In this document: in pieces, positions 40,951-49,149 of the stretch | How the letters are laid out: each line of letters opens with the position of its first letter | How positions within the stretch are numbered: the stretch's first letter is position 1 | NCBI RefSeq assembly: GCF_026236535.1 | Contig: NZ_JAHTMW010000013.1 | Location: 62,001 to 126,000, forward strand | Direction of reading: 5' to 3' | Length of the DNA stretch: 64,000 nucleotides | Origin: Streptomyces sp. SKN60 | Lineage (GTDB): Bacteria > Actinomycetota > Actinomycetes > Streptomycetales > Streptomycetaceae | Translations under genes and position numbers: made by a program | The notes under the pieces: model-generated | Databases searched by the model: none | What the model saw: only the letters and a program-made list of their open reading frames with translations | Told to the model about the DNA's origin: nothing

Positions 40951-41742
40951 TCAGCCGAACTGGACCGAGCGCTTCGCGAGCCCCATCCAGAAGCCGTCGA
41001 TCACGCTGCGCTCGGCGCCCAGGTCGCCGGCCGCGTCCGCCGCGCCCATGGCGACGAAGAGCGGGGCGAAGTGCTCGGTGCGCGGGTGGGCCAGGCTGCC
41101 GGCCGGGGACTTGTGCTCGAAGTCGAGCAGCGCGTCGATGTCGTGCGCGGCGAGCGCCTCGCGGCCCCAGGCGTCGAACTCGGCCGACCAGCCGGGCACG
41201 CCCGGGCCGGTGTGCCGCAGGGCGGCCAGGTTGTGGGTGAAGAAGCCGCTGCCGACGATCAGCACGCCCTCGTCGCGGAGCGGGGCGAGCCTGCGGCCGA
41301 TGTCCATGAGCCGGCGCGGGTCGAGGGTGGGCATGGAGATCTGCAGTACGGGGATGTCGGCGTCGGGGTACATCTCGACGAGCGGCACGTACGCGCCGTG
41401 GTCCAGGCCCCGATCGGGGATGTCCTGCACGGGCGTGCCGGGCGCGCGCAGCAGTTTGCGGACGGCCTCGGCGAGTCCGGGCGCGCCGGGGGCGGCGTAC
41501 TGCACCTGGTAGTAGTGCTCGGGGAAGCCCCAGAAGTCGTAGACGAGCGGCACCGGCTCGGTGGCGCCGAGGGCGAGCGGGGCCTCCTCCCAGTGGGCGG
41601 AGACCATCAGGATCGCCTTGGGGCGGGGCAGCCCCGCGGACCAGGCGGCGAGCTCGCCGGGCCAGACGGGGTCGTCGGCGAGGGGCGGGGCGCCGTGCGA
41701 GAGATAGAGGGCCGGCATTCGTTCCTGCGTGGCGTCGTTCAT
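40951..41742 (-). CDS. Class III extradiol dioxygenase (DODA/YgiD type)
   Basis: A 263-residue enzyme of the LigB-like fold. PALYLSHGAPPLADDP carries the first metal-binding His, LMVSAHWEEAPLALG the second, GLDHGAYVPLVEMYPDADIPV the third region, and FTHNL follows in the second half. These proteins bind Zn or Fe and open catechol-type rings (plant DOPA dioxygenase, E. coli YgiD). Substrate is unknown. It is divergent from a MarR-family gene, with palindromic operator candidates between, suggesting induction by a phenolic or quinone compound (inference). Confidence 0.9.
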   Translation of the reverse strand: MNDATQERMPALYLSHGAPPLADDPVWPGELAAWSAGLPRPKAILMVSAHWEEAPLALGATEPVPLVYDFWGFPEHYYQVQYAAPGAPGLAEAVRKLLRAPGTPVQDIPDRGLDHGAYVPLVEMYPDADIPVLQISMPTLDPRRLMDIGRRLAPLRDEGVLIVGSGFFTHNLAALRHTGPGVPGWSAEFDAWGREALAAHDIDALLDFEHKSPAGSLAHPRTEHFAPLFVAMGAADAAGDLGAERSVIDGFWMGLAKRSVQFG

Positions 41743-41789
41743 GGCGTCCGCCTCCTTACCGCGCGTTCCCGCCAGTACGGGATCTTGAT

Positions 41790-41805
41790 GCTTGAAGTTT
41801 CAAGC
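41790..41805. promoter_or_regulatory. Palindromic MarR operator candidate
   Basis: GCTTGAA-GT-TTCAAGC is a perfect 7-bp inverted repeat in the 127-base divergent region. A related TTCAACTTTCAAG lies at 41836-41848, nearer the MarR start. TTGAA/TTCAA arms are typical of MarR-family sites. Confidence 0.65.
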
Positions 41806-41869
41806 TTGACTCGAGCCACCTTAGACCCGATCTAGTTCAACTTTCAAGAATCGCCCGTACTATGGATCC

Positions 41870-42358
41870 ATGACCGAACCCCGCTGGCTCAGCGACGAGG
41901 AGCAGCGCGTCTGGCGCTCCTACCTCCACGCCACCACCCTCCTGGAGGACCATCTCGACCGCCAGCTGCAGCGCGACGCCGGGATGCCCCACATCTACTA
42001 CGGGCTGCTCGTCAAGCTCTCCCAGGCGCCCAAGCGCCGGATGCGGATGACGGAGCTGGCCAAGGACGCCAAGATCACCCGCTCGCGGCTCTCGCACGCC
42101 GTCGCCCGCCTGGAGAAGAACGGCTGGGTGAACCGCGAGGACTGCCCGTCCGACAAGCGCGGCCAGTTCGCCGCGCTGACGGACGAGGGGTACGCGGTGC
42201 TGCGCCGCACCGCGCCCGGCCATGTCGACGCCGTACGGCAGGCCCTCTTCGACCGGCTCTCCCCCGAGCAGGTCGAGCAGCTGGGCGGGATCATGCGCAC
42301 CGTCGCCGAGGGCCTGCAGCCCACGGGCCCGGACGCGGACCTGCCCTGGCTCCGCTGA
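41870..42358 (+). CDS. MarR-family transcriptional regulator
   Basis: A 162-residue winged-helix dimer. The N-terminal helix (LSDEEQRVWRSYLHATTLLE) and LERQLQRD-type dimer region lead to the DNA-binding part: MRMTELAKDAKITRSRLSHA as the HTH and LEKNGWVNREDCPSDKRGQF as wing with the family's D-x-R-G. It has no Cys, so it is not an OhrR-type peroxide sensor. Divergent from the extradiol dioxygenase, which is the probable target; TTGAA palindromes lie between the two. Confidence 0.92.
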   Translation: MTEPRWLSDEEQRVWRSYLHATTLLEDHLDRQLQRDAGMPHIYYGLLVKLSQAPKRRMRMTELAKDAKITRSRLSHAVARLEKNGWVNREDCPSDKRGQFAALTDEGYAVLRRTAPGHVDAVRQALFDRLSPEQVEQLGGIMRTVAEGLQPTGPDADLPWLR

Positions 42359-42430
42359 GCGGAACCAGGGCAGGATGCGCCGGATCGGGTGGCCCCCGGG
42401 TCCCGGCGGGACCGGGACCGGGTCGGTGCC

Positions 42431-43984
42431 TCAGTGCGCGATGACGGGGATCTTCACCTCGTCCTCGACACCGGCGGCGGAGTCCTTGCCGGCGCCCGAC
42501 CCCGAGCCGGCGACCGCGCCGGTGCCCGGCTTGCCGGTGTTGATCAGGGTGAGGGCGAGGGTCGCCGAGACGACCAGGATGCCGACCGCCCACCAGATGG
42601 CCGCCGAGTAGCCCTCGACCATGCCCTGGAGCTGGAGCAGCTTCTGCGCCGCCGGGGTGGTGGCGCCCGCCGCGTGGTCCACCAGGTACGCGGTGGTCGC
42701 CGAGGCGGCGATGGTGTTCAGCAGGGCCGTACCGATGGCGCCGCCGACCTGCTGCGAGGTGTTGACCATCGCGGAGGCCACACCGGCGTCCCGCGGGTCG
42801 ACCCCGTGGGTGGCCAGCGACATGGCCGGCATGAAGGCGGTGCCCATGCCGAGGCCGAGCAGCAGCTGCGCCGGCAGGATCAGACCGGCGTACGAGGAGC
42901 CGATCTCCAGCTGGGTCAGCAGCAGCATGCCGACGGCGGCGGTCAGGAAGCCGGGGCCCATCAGCCAGCGCGGCGGGACCCGGGTCATCAGCCGCGTACC
43001 GATCTGGGTGGAACCGGTGATCATGCCCGCGATCATCGGGAGGAACGCGAAGCCCGTCTTGACCGGCGAGTACCCCTTCACGACCTGCAGGTAGTAGGTC
43101 AGGAACAGGAACAGGCCGAACATCGCGATGACGGCGAGGCCGAGGGAGAGGTAGACACCGCCGCGGTTGCGGTCGGTGACGACGCGCAGCGGCAGCAGCG
43201 GGCTCTTCACCCGCGACTCGACCAGGGCGAAGGCCAGGAGCAGCACGCCGGAGGCGACGAACAGACCGATGGTCGTCGGGTCGCTCCAGCCGTCGGACTC
43301 GGCGCGCGTGAAGCCGTAGACCAGGGAGACCAGGCCGAGGGTGGAGAGCAGCACGCCGGGGACGTCGAGCGGCGAGCGGTTGCGGCCGCCGGCCGGCTCA
43401 CGGATCACGAAGTACGCGCCGAGCGCGGCGACGATCGCGAACGGGATGTTGACGAAGAAGGTCCAGCGCCAGTTCAGGTACTCGGTGAGGAAGCCGCCGA
43501 GGATCAGACCCACGGCGCCGCCGCCACCGGCGATCGCACCGTAGATGCCGAAGGCCTTGGCACGCTCCTTGGCGTCGGTGAACATCACCGCGAGGAGGGA
43601 GAGGGCGGCGGGCGCGAGCAGCGCGCCGAACGCACCCTGCAGCGCGCGGGCGCCGAGCATCATCGCCTCGCCGGTGGCCGCGCCGCCGAGGGCGGAGGCC
43701 GCGGCGAAGCCGATCAGACCGACCACGAAGGTGCGCTTGCGGCCCCACAGGTCGGCGACCCGGCCGCCGAAGAGGAGCAGACCGCCGAAGGCGAGCGCGT
43801 AGGCCGTGATGACCCACTGGCGGTTGCCGTCGGATATCCCCAGGTCCTGCTGGGCCGAGGGCAGTGCGATGTTCACGATCGTGGCGTCGAGCACCACCAT
43901 CAGCTGGGCGAGCGCGATGAAGACCAGGGCCTTCCAGCGGCTCGGGTCCGCCTGCACGGGCGGGGACTGGGCGATTTTTGACAT
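42431..43984 (-). CDS. DHA2-family (EmrB/QacA) drug exporter
   Basis: A 517-residue, 14-helix exporter from ATG 43984, with GAGGTGG upstream. Motif D1 is VVLDATIVNIALPSAQQDLG, motif A is GGRVADLWGRKRTFV, and motif C is GGGGAVGLILGGFL. The C-terminal tail is Gly/Ala/Lys-rich. It follows the TetR gene by 146 bases on the same strand and is the likely target. That gap contains GTCAT-N8-ATGAC at 44043-44060, a possible operator. Substrate is unknown. Confidence 0.93.
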   Translation of the reverse strand: MSKIAQSPPVQADPSRWKALVFIALAQLMVVLDATIVNIALPSAQQDLGISDGNRQWVITAYALAFGGLLLFGGRVADLWGRKRTFVVGLIGFAAASALGGAATGEAMMLGARALQGAFGALLAPAALSLLAVMFTDAKERAKAFGIYGAIAGGGGAVGLILGGFLTEYLNWRWTFFVNIPFAIVAALGAYFVIREPAGGRNRSPLDVPGVLLSTLGLVSLVYGFTRAESDGWSDPTTIGLFVASGVLLLAFALVESRVKSPLLPLRVVTDRNRGGVYLSLGLAVIAMFGLFLFLTYYLQVVKGYSPVKTGFAFLPMIAGMITGSTQIGTRLMTRVPPRWLMGPGFLTAAVGMLLLTQLEIGSSYAGLILPAQLLLGLGMGTAFMPAMSLATHGVDPRDAGVASAMVNTSQQVGGAIGTALLNTIAASATTAYLVDHAAGATTPAAQKLLQLQGMVEGYSAAIWWAVGILVVSATLALTLINTGKPGTGAVAGSGSGAGKDSAAGVEDEVKIPVIAH

Positions 43985-44130
43985 GGGGGTAGCCACCTCT
44001 TGGCGCAAAAGGCTGAAAAAGGACGTCGTGCGTCGTCGCTAAGTCATCAAAGGAAATGACAAAGGGAGTTACGGGGTGCGGTGGGTGCCGCGAGCGGCAG
44101 GCGTCTCGGTCGGGGTCGGGGCGGGGGCGC

Positions 44131-44859
44131 TCAGCGGCCCGCGCAGATCTCGCTCCTCAGGGTCTCCAGGGTCGCGGCGGAACCGGGCAGTTCGGAGCGC
44201 GCGGGCGTCTCCAGGCCGTCCAGGAACAGCTGCAGATGGCGGTGGACGAAGCGGTCCATGTTCAGACAGGCCGTCCCGGGCAGCGGCCGGGTCAGCTGCG
44301 AGACCGCGACCATGAGGTCTCCGACACCGACGTCGGTACGCATCCGGCCGGCCGCCTGCGCCCGGTCGACGAGGCCCTGGACGGCCTCCTCCAGGCGCGA
44401 GCGCTCGGCCAGCAGGTCGGGGTGGTGCTTGTCGAAGTCGCCGTCGAGCATCGGGCACAGGGCACCGACCCGCTCGTCGGCGGCGGCGTGGGTGAAGCGG
44501 CGGAGCGCGACGAACGGATCGCTCTCCTCCTCGGCGGCCTCGTGCGCCCGCTCGGTGATGCGGGCGGTGAGGGAGAGGACGACCTCGCGGACGAGATCGG
44601 CGCGCTCGGGGAAGTTGCGGTACAGCGTGGCGTTTCCGACGCCCGCCCTGCGGGCTATCTCGTCGAGCGGCACCTGGGCGCCGAACTCCACGAACATCTC
44701 GCGGGCCGCCGTGACGATCCGCTCCCGGTTGCGGAGGGCGTCCGCCCGGGGGCGGGGCATCCGGCGGGCCGGGGCGGCGGGCGCGGCAAGCGCGTCGGCA
44801 ACCGTGTCGGCGTCGGCAAGCGCGCCGGCGACTGCCGTTTCGGCGGGGCTCATGCTCAC
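44131..44859 (-). CDS. TetR-family transcriptional regulator
   Basis: A 242-residue repressor. The HTH lies at about residues 40 to 90 (RERIVTAAREMFVEFGAQVP, LDEIARRAGVGNATLYRNFP), preceded by an Ala-rich tail with ADADTVADAL repeats. The ligand domain has PMLDGDFDKHHPDLLAERSR. GTG 44859 is preferred to ATG 44853 because GGAGAGG is seven bases from it. It lies upstream of and in line with a DHA2 exporter, a standard multidrug pair. Its promoter region is a 14-bp tandem-repeat array. Confidence 0.92.
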   Translation of the reverse strand: MSMSPAETAVAGALADADTVADALAAPAAPARRMPRPRADALRNRERIVTAAREMFVEFGAQVPLDEIARRAGVGNATLYRNFPERADLVREVVLSLTARITERAHEAAEEESDPFVALRRFTHAAADERVGALCPMLDGDFDKHHPDLLAERSRLEEAVQGLVDRAQAAGRMRTDVGVGDLMVAVSQLTRPLPGTACLNMDRFVHRHLQLFLDGLETPARSELPGSAATLETLRSEICAGR

Positions 44860-44882
44860 TGCCGTACCTCTCCCAAGTGATG

Positions 44883-44992
44883 TGACCCGAGTCCACTGAC
44901 CCGAGTCATGCGACCCGAGTGATGCGATCCGAGTGGCGTGACCCGAGTCATGCGATCCGAGTCATGCGATCCGAGTCATGCGATCCGGGGAC
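44883..44992. repeat. 14-bp tandem repeat array upstream of the TetR gene
   Basis: About 7.5 copies of a 14-base unit of the form CGATCCGAGTCATG or TGACCCGAGTCATG start 24 bases upstream of the TetR GTG. Two adjacent copies (44953-44980) are identical and the others differ at one to three positions. Together with the bases up to 45159 this fills a 300-base gap before the M6 protease; the remainder, 44993-45159, holds that gene's promoter and leader and nothing else I recognise. Confidence 0.9.
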
Positions 44993-45159
44993 CAAGTCCC
45001 CACTTCGTCGAACACAGGGGTAAACGGGGACTCGCTCCCCGGTTATTTCCCGCCCGCCTTGTGACCTGCGTCACATCCCCCGGTCGGGCCACCCGGCGCG
45101 CGCCTCTCGATCACCCGCCACAGGCTGATCGCAACGACCGACCGGAGAGAGGCCACCGC

Positions 45160-46434
45160 ATGCAGGAGACCCGCCGACGGATACGCAGACCCATCGCCCT
45201 GGCCTCGGCGGCCGCGCTCGCGATCGCCGCCCTGGCAACGGCCAGCACGACCCTGCCCGGCCCGGCCCCCGCCTCGGCGGGCCCGGTGGCCGCCGGCTCC
45301 GGGGAAGCACCGCTGGGACCGTGCCGGATCGCCACGACGATGGGTGTGCAGATGTCGGAGGGACTGCCCACCGCCCCCGGCTACGCCCGCTCCACCGGGC
45401 GGATCAAGGCCCTCAACCTGATGGTCGACTTCCCGGACGCCCCCGGACAGGGCACCGCGATGAGCCGCTTCCGCGAGTTCTTCCCGCAGACCGCCGACTG
45501 GTTCCGGGTCAGCTCCTACGGCCGCCTCCACTACACGCCCGAGACCCCGATACCCGACTGGCTGCGGATGCCCCGCCCCTTCTCCTCGTACGGAGTCGAG
45601 CGCGGCTCGCCGTACGAGCCGGGCTACCGCGGGCTCGTCCAGGACATCGTCAAGGCCGCCGACGCCCGCGTGGACTTCAGCGCGTACGACCTGATCAACG
45701 TCCTGGTCACCCCGAACGCCGGGCCCTCGGCCCTCGACACCGTGCTGTCCGTGACCTTCTCCGGCAACGACGACGCCCCCTACGCGGACGGCGTCCCGCT
45801 CGCCAACACGTCCTTCGTCTACAGCCGCCAGGACGACGGCTCAGGCAGCTACGGCGACACCGGCTACCGGGTCCTGCCGCACGAGAACGGGCACGTCTTC
45901 GGACTGCCCGACCTCTACACCGTCGACGGCGGCGGCACCGTCGGCCACTGGGACATCATGTCCGAGGACTGGGGAGCCAACAACGACCTGCTCGGCTGGC
46001 ACAAGTGGAAGCTGGGCTGGCTCGACAACGACCAGGTCGGCTGCGCCTCCCGGCCCGGCGACTTCGAGTACACGCTCACCCCGCTCGCCACCGCCGGCGG
46101 CCCCAAACTCGCCTTCGTCCCCCTCTCCGGCACCTCCGGCTACGCCGCCGAGGTGCGCACCCGCGAGGGCAACGACGAGGCGGTCTGCAAGACCGGCGTC
46201 CTCGTCTACCGGGTCGAGACCGACGTGGACACCGGGCACGGACCGGTCACCGTCGCCGACAGCGACCGCTCCAGCGGCGGCTGCACCCGGCGCCCCAATG
46301 TGCACGCCGAACTGTCCGACGCCCCCTTCGGCCCCGGCGAGACCTTCACCGACCGGACCAGCGGAATCCGGATCAGCGTCCTCGACGAGGACCCGGAGAC
46401 CGGCGGCTACCGGATCCGCATCACCCGTTCGTGA
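45160..46434 (+). CDS. Secreted M6-like metalloprotease
   Basis: A 424-residue exported protease from ATG 45160, with GGAGAGAGG upstream. It has a twin-Arg-like basic start (RRRIRRP), a hydrophobic core (IALASAAALAIAALATAS) and an ASA-type cleavage site. The zinc site is HExxH with His241, Glu242 and His245 in LPHENGHVFGLPDLY, and the Asp of GLPD is a likely third ligand, with SEDWG after. The M6 (immune inhibitor A) family layout fits: IKALNLMVDFPD near the N terminus of the domain. Substrate and target are unknown. Its last 14 bases overlap the end of the convergent acyl-CoA synthetase gene. Confidence 0.88.
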   Translation: MQETRRRIRRPIALASAAALAIAALATASTTLPGPAPASAGPVAAGSGEAPLGPCRIATTMGVQMSEGLPTAPGYARSTGRIKALNLMVDFPDAPGQGTAMSRFREFFPQTADWFRVSSYGRLHYTPETPIPDWLRMPRPFSSYGVERGSPYEPGYRGLVQDIVKAADARVDFSAYDLINVLVTPNAGPSALDTVLSVTFSGNDDAPYADGVPLANTSFVYSRQDDGSGSYGDTGYRVLPHENGHVFGLPDLYTVDGGGTVGHWDIMSEDWGANNDLLGWHKWKLGWLDNDQVGCASRPGDFEYTLTPLATAGGPKLAFVPLSGTSGYAAEVRTREGNDEAVCKTGVLVYRVETDVDTGHGPVTVADSDRSSGGCTRRPNVHAELSDAPFGPGETFTDRTSGIRISVLDEDPETGGYRIRITRS

Positions 46435-48187
46435 CCGGTGACTTCGACTCCCCGACCGGTGACTTCGACTCCCCGACCGGCGCCTTCGGCGCGCGGTCCT
46501 GACCGGTGACTTCGGTGCGCAGCTCGCGCTTGAGGACCTTGCCGGTGGCGTTCCGGGGCAGTTCCGTCTCCCGTACGAGGACGTGCGCGGGCACCTTGAA
46601 GGCGGCGAGCCGCGCGCCGACGTGCGCCCGCAGTTCCTCCGGGCCGGCCGTCGCGCCCGCCCGGAGCCGGACCACGGCGGCGACCTCCTCGCCGAGCTGC
46701 GGGTGCGGCACGCCGAGGACGGCGGCCTCGGCGACGTCCGGGTGGGCGTGGAGCACGCCCTCGACCTCCCCGCAGTACACGTTCTCGCCGCCCCGGATCA
46801 CCAGGTCCTTGATCCGGTCGACGACGGTGACCCGGCCGTCCCGGACCCGCGCCAGGTCGCCCGTACGGAACCAGCCGTCCGGCGTGAACGCGGCCCGGGT
46901 GGCCGCCTCGTCGCCCCAGTAGCCGCGGATCAGGGACTGGCCGCGCAGCAGCAGCTCGCCGACCCCGTCGGCGTCCGGCCGGTCGATCCGCAGCTCCACG
47001 CCCGGCGCGGGCCGGCCCGCGCTGTCCGGGTGCGCCCGGTACTCGGCGCCGAAGTTGGCGAGCACGCCGCCGCAGGTCTCGGTGAGGCCGTAGCCGTTGC
47101 GGGGCTCGATCCGCTCCCCGTACGCGGCGGCGAGCCGTGCCGTGATCTCCGGCGGGGCCGCCGCTCCCCCGGTGTTGAGCATCGTGAGGGAGGTCAGCGG
47201 GTCGCCGGTGCGCTCGGCGAGGTCGAGCAGCTGGAGCGCGGTGGTGGGGACGCCCGCGTAGTGGGTGACGCCGTGGGTCCGGATCAGCTCCAGGGCCTTC
47301 GCCGGGTCCCACTTGCGCATCAGGACGAGGGTGCCGCCGGCCGCCATGACCGAGTAGAAGGAGGTGAAGGCGGCCACGTGGAAGAAGGGGTACGTGGTGA
47401 GGGAGACCGGCGCCGGCCCGCTGCCCGGCCGCTCGCCGCGGCGCACCGCGGACGCGGCGGCGAACCAGCGCGGGTGCATCGCCGCCCCGGCCTGCGCGAG
47501 ATGGGTGGCGACGGCTCCCTTGGGGCGGCCCGTGGTGCCCGAGGTGTAGATGATCGTCGCGTCCTGCTCGGGCAGCACGTCGACGGGCGGCGGCCCGAGG
47601 TGCGGGTCGGTGTCGGGGACGTACGGCTCGAAGCCCGCCGCCCCCCGGTCGATTTCGGTGTCCTCGCCGTGGAAGACGATGCCGGGTACGGAGTGGGCGC
47701 GGGCCCAGGCGGCGACGCGCGGCACCCGCTCGCCGTCCACCAGGAGCACCCGCGGCGCGCAGTCGTCCAGCGCGTACGCGAACTCCGGCTCCGTCCACCA
47801 GGCGTTGAGCGGTACGGCGACGAGGCCCGCGAGCTGGGCGGCCCAGAAGGCGATCTGCCACTCGGGGTGGTTGCGCATCGCGACGACCGCCCGGTCGCCG
47901 GGGCGCAGTCCGTACACGTCGACCAGGCGGCGGGCGAGGCCGCAGGCGGCGTCGAAGAAGGCGCGGTAGCCGAGCACGCCGTCCTCGGAGACGAGGAAGG
48001 GCCGGTCGCCGTAGCCCCAGGTGGCCTCCACGAACTCGCGCAGGGTGCGCGGCCCGCCGGTGTACACGCCGTCGGCGACGGCGAAGGGCGCGCCGGGCGC
48101 GGTGAGTGCGGTGAGCGCCTTCATCGACGGGTCGGCTGACGGGTCGGCTGACGGGTCGACTGACGGGTCGATGTACGAGTCGGCCAC
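46421..48187 (-). CDS. AMP-binding acyl-CoA synthetase
   Basis: A 588-residue ANL-superfamily ligase that activates a carboxylate as an acyl-AMP then acyl-CoA. The P-loop is ATIIYTSGTTGRPKGAVATH, followed by NGYGLTETCGG, the YWGDEAATRAAF region, GWFRTGDLARVRDGRVTVVD and the C-terminal catalytic Lys in LPRNATGKVLKREL. The first 21 residues are four DPSxDPS-type repeats; GTG 48187 starts them, ATG 48124 would omit them. The C terminus ends in a GESKSPV repeat. The gene sits beside the avenolide-like locus and could supply its acyl-CoA, but it could equally be an unrelated fatty acyl ligase. Confidence 0.9.
   Translation of the reverse strand: MADSYIDPSVDPSADPSADPSMKALTALTAPGAPFAVADGVYTGGPRTLREFVEATWGYGDRPFLVSEDGVLGYRAFFDAACGLARRLVDVYGLRPGDRAVVAMRNHPEWQIAFWAAQLAGLVAVPLNAWWTEPEFAYALDDCAPRVLLVDGERVPRVAAWARAHSVPGIVFHGEDTEIDRGAAGFEPYVPDTDPHLGPPPVDVLPEQDATIIYTSGTTGRPKGAVATHLAQAGAAMHPRWFAAASAVRRGERPGSGPAPVSLTTYPFFHVAAFTSFYSVMAAGGTLVLMRKWDPAKALELIRTHGVTHYAGVPTTALQLLDLAERTGDPLTSLTMLNTGGAAAPPEITARLAAAYGERIEPRNGYGLTETCGGVLANFGAEYRAHPDSAGRPAPGVELRIDRPDADGVGELLLRGQSLIRGYWGDEAATRAAFTPDGWFRTGDLARVRDGRVTVVDRIKDLVIRGGENVYCGEVEGVLHAHPDVAEAAVLGVPHPQLGEEVAAVVRLRAGATAGPEELRAHVGARLAAFKVPAHVLVRETELPRNATGKVLKRELRTEVTGQDRAPKAPVGESKSPVGESKSPVTNG
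46433..46489. repeat. 21-bp tandem repeat at the 3' end of the acyl-CoA synthetase gene
   Basis: Two perfect copies of a 21-base unit beginning GACCGGTGACTTCG, plus a partial third, encode the C-terminal repeated ESKSPVG of the synthetase on the minus strand. They begin inside the stop codon of the M6 protease gene. Confidence 0.85.
48126..48173. repeat. 12-bp tandem repeat at the 5' end of the acyl-CoA synthetase gene
   Basis: Four copies of GACGGGTCGGCT (two perfect, two with changes) are read on the minus strand as a DPSADPS run just after the proposed GTG start. Confidence 0.85.
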
Positions 48188-48309
48188 TGCGCGCCCCTCT
48201 TCCCTGTTCCCCGGGCTTCCTGAGCTGTTTGTTCCCGGGCTTCCCGAGCCGCTAAGCGCTTGCTCAGCCCGGCTGCCGACGACGCTACCAGCACCGGCAG
48301 GGCCCGCGG

Positions 48310-49026
48310 TCAGGAAGGGAGCTCCGCCTGCGGGAACTCCGTCCGAGGGAGCTCCGCCTGCGGGGGCTCCGCCTGCGGGAGCTCCGCCGGTACGGGCTCC
48401 TCGCCGCCCGGTACGCGTTCCCGGTCGCCGGCCGCCACGAACAGGCCCACTCGCGCCGCGCCCACCACGCGCGGCAGGAGGAAGGCCCAGAAGCGGGTGA
48501 GCGGGGCCCGCTCCAGCCAGCGCGGGTCCTGGTGGCCCAGGGCCTCGTGGCCCGCCGCGACCGCGACGACCGCCGCGGCGACGTCGCCGGCGGTGGCATC
48601 GGGCGCGAGCAGCCCCGCACGCTCGGACCGCACCACGATGCCCTCGACCCACTCGCGCCACCGGCGCCTCAAGTCCCGGTCGGTGCGGGTCCGTTCCGGG
48701 GCGGCGCTCAGCGCGAAGCCGGCGCGCAGCACCGCGTCGGAGCCGAGCCCCTGGACCAGTTCGTGGCTGGCGTCGATCAGGGTCTGCAGCGGCAGCGCCT
48801 CGCGCTCCCGGGTGATCCGCAGCAGCCGGTCGCCGGCCGCCGCGACGACCGCGTCGGCCAGCGCCGCCTTGCTGGGGAAGTGGAAGTGCAGGGCTCCGCT
48901 GCTCACTCCGGCGCGGGCGCTGATGGTCGCGAGCGAGGCGACCTCGTAACCTTCCCGGTCGAAGAGCACCGCCGCCGACTCGACGAGAGCGTTGCGGGTC
49001 CGGATCGCCCGCTCCTGCTTGGCCAA
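48310..49026 (-). CDS. Gamma-butyrolactone-receptor-like TetR regulator (pseudo-receptor type)
   Basis: A 238-residue TetR protein of the ArpA/ScbR class. It begins AKQERAIRTRNALVESAAVL, the class signature, and the HTH is GYEVASLATISARAGVSSGALHFHFPSKA. ALHFHF with VSSG is typical of the pseudo-receptors (AvaR2, JadR2, ScbR2), which bind antibiotics rather than the hormone (known of the family; assignment inferred). TTG 49026 is the start, GGAGG being four bases upstream. The C-terminal 25 residues are a five-residue AELPQ-type repeat. An 18-bp palindrome sits in its promoter at 49079-49096. Confidence 0.88.
   Translation of the reverse strand: MAKQERAIRTRNALVESAAVLFDREGYEVASLATISARAGVSSGALHFHFPSKAALADAVVAAAGDRLLRITREREALPLQTLIDASHELVQGLGSDAVLRAGFALSAAPERTRTDRDLRRRWREWVEGIVVRSERAGLLAPDATAGDVAAAVVAVAAGHEALGHQDPRWLERAPLTRFWAFLLPRVVGAARVGLFVAAGDRERVPGGEEPVPAELPQAEPPQAELPRTEFPQAELPS
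48321..48395. repeat. 15-bp tandem repeat in the 3' end of the pseudo-receptor gene
   Basis: Five units of 15 bases related to GCTCCGCCTGCGGGA, in frame, encode the repeated AELPQ/AEPPQ tail. Confidence 0.85.
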
Positions 49027-49070
49027 GGGACCTCCGTCACCGACCGTGGGAGTGCCGACACTTCTCCGCA

Positions 49071-49102
49071 ACGATAACAAACCGGATCGACGGTTTTCCA
49101 CA
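49071..49102 (-). promoter_or_regulatory. Promoter with ARE-like operator of the pseudo-receptor gene
   Basis: The palindrome AAACCG-GATCGA-CGGTTT (49079-49096) has six-base perfect arms. On the minus strand it lies between TGGAAA (49102 to 49097) and TATCGT (49076 to 49071), a plausible -35 and -10 with an 18- to 20-base spacing. The start codon is 45 bases downstream. It has the same arm sequence and length as the site ahead of the receptor gene. Confidence 0.7.
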
Positions 49103-49149
49103 GAACGAAACAGACCGCGGATCGCTCTCGCCGAGCCCGCCGGGCACCG

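Noticed and set aside
44883..44992. The 14-bp array as a CRISPR
   Set aside because: Units are directly adjacent with no unique spacers and no cas genes are present.
49088..49105. TTTTCCACA near 49094 as another DnaA box
   Set aside because: It is a single imperfect match overlapping the receptor-type palindrome and the promoter, which explain it better.
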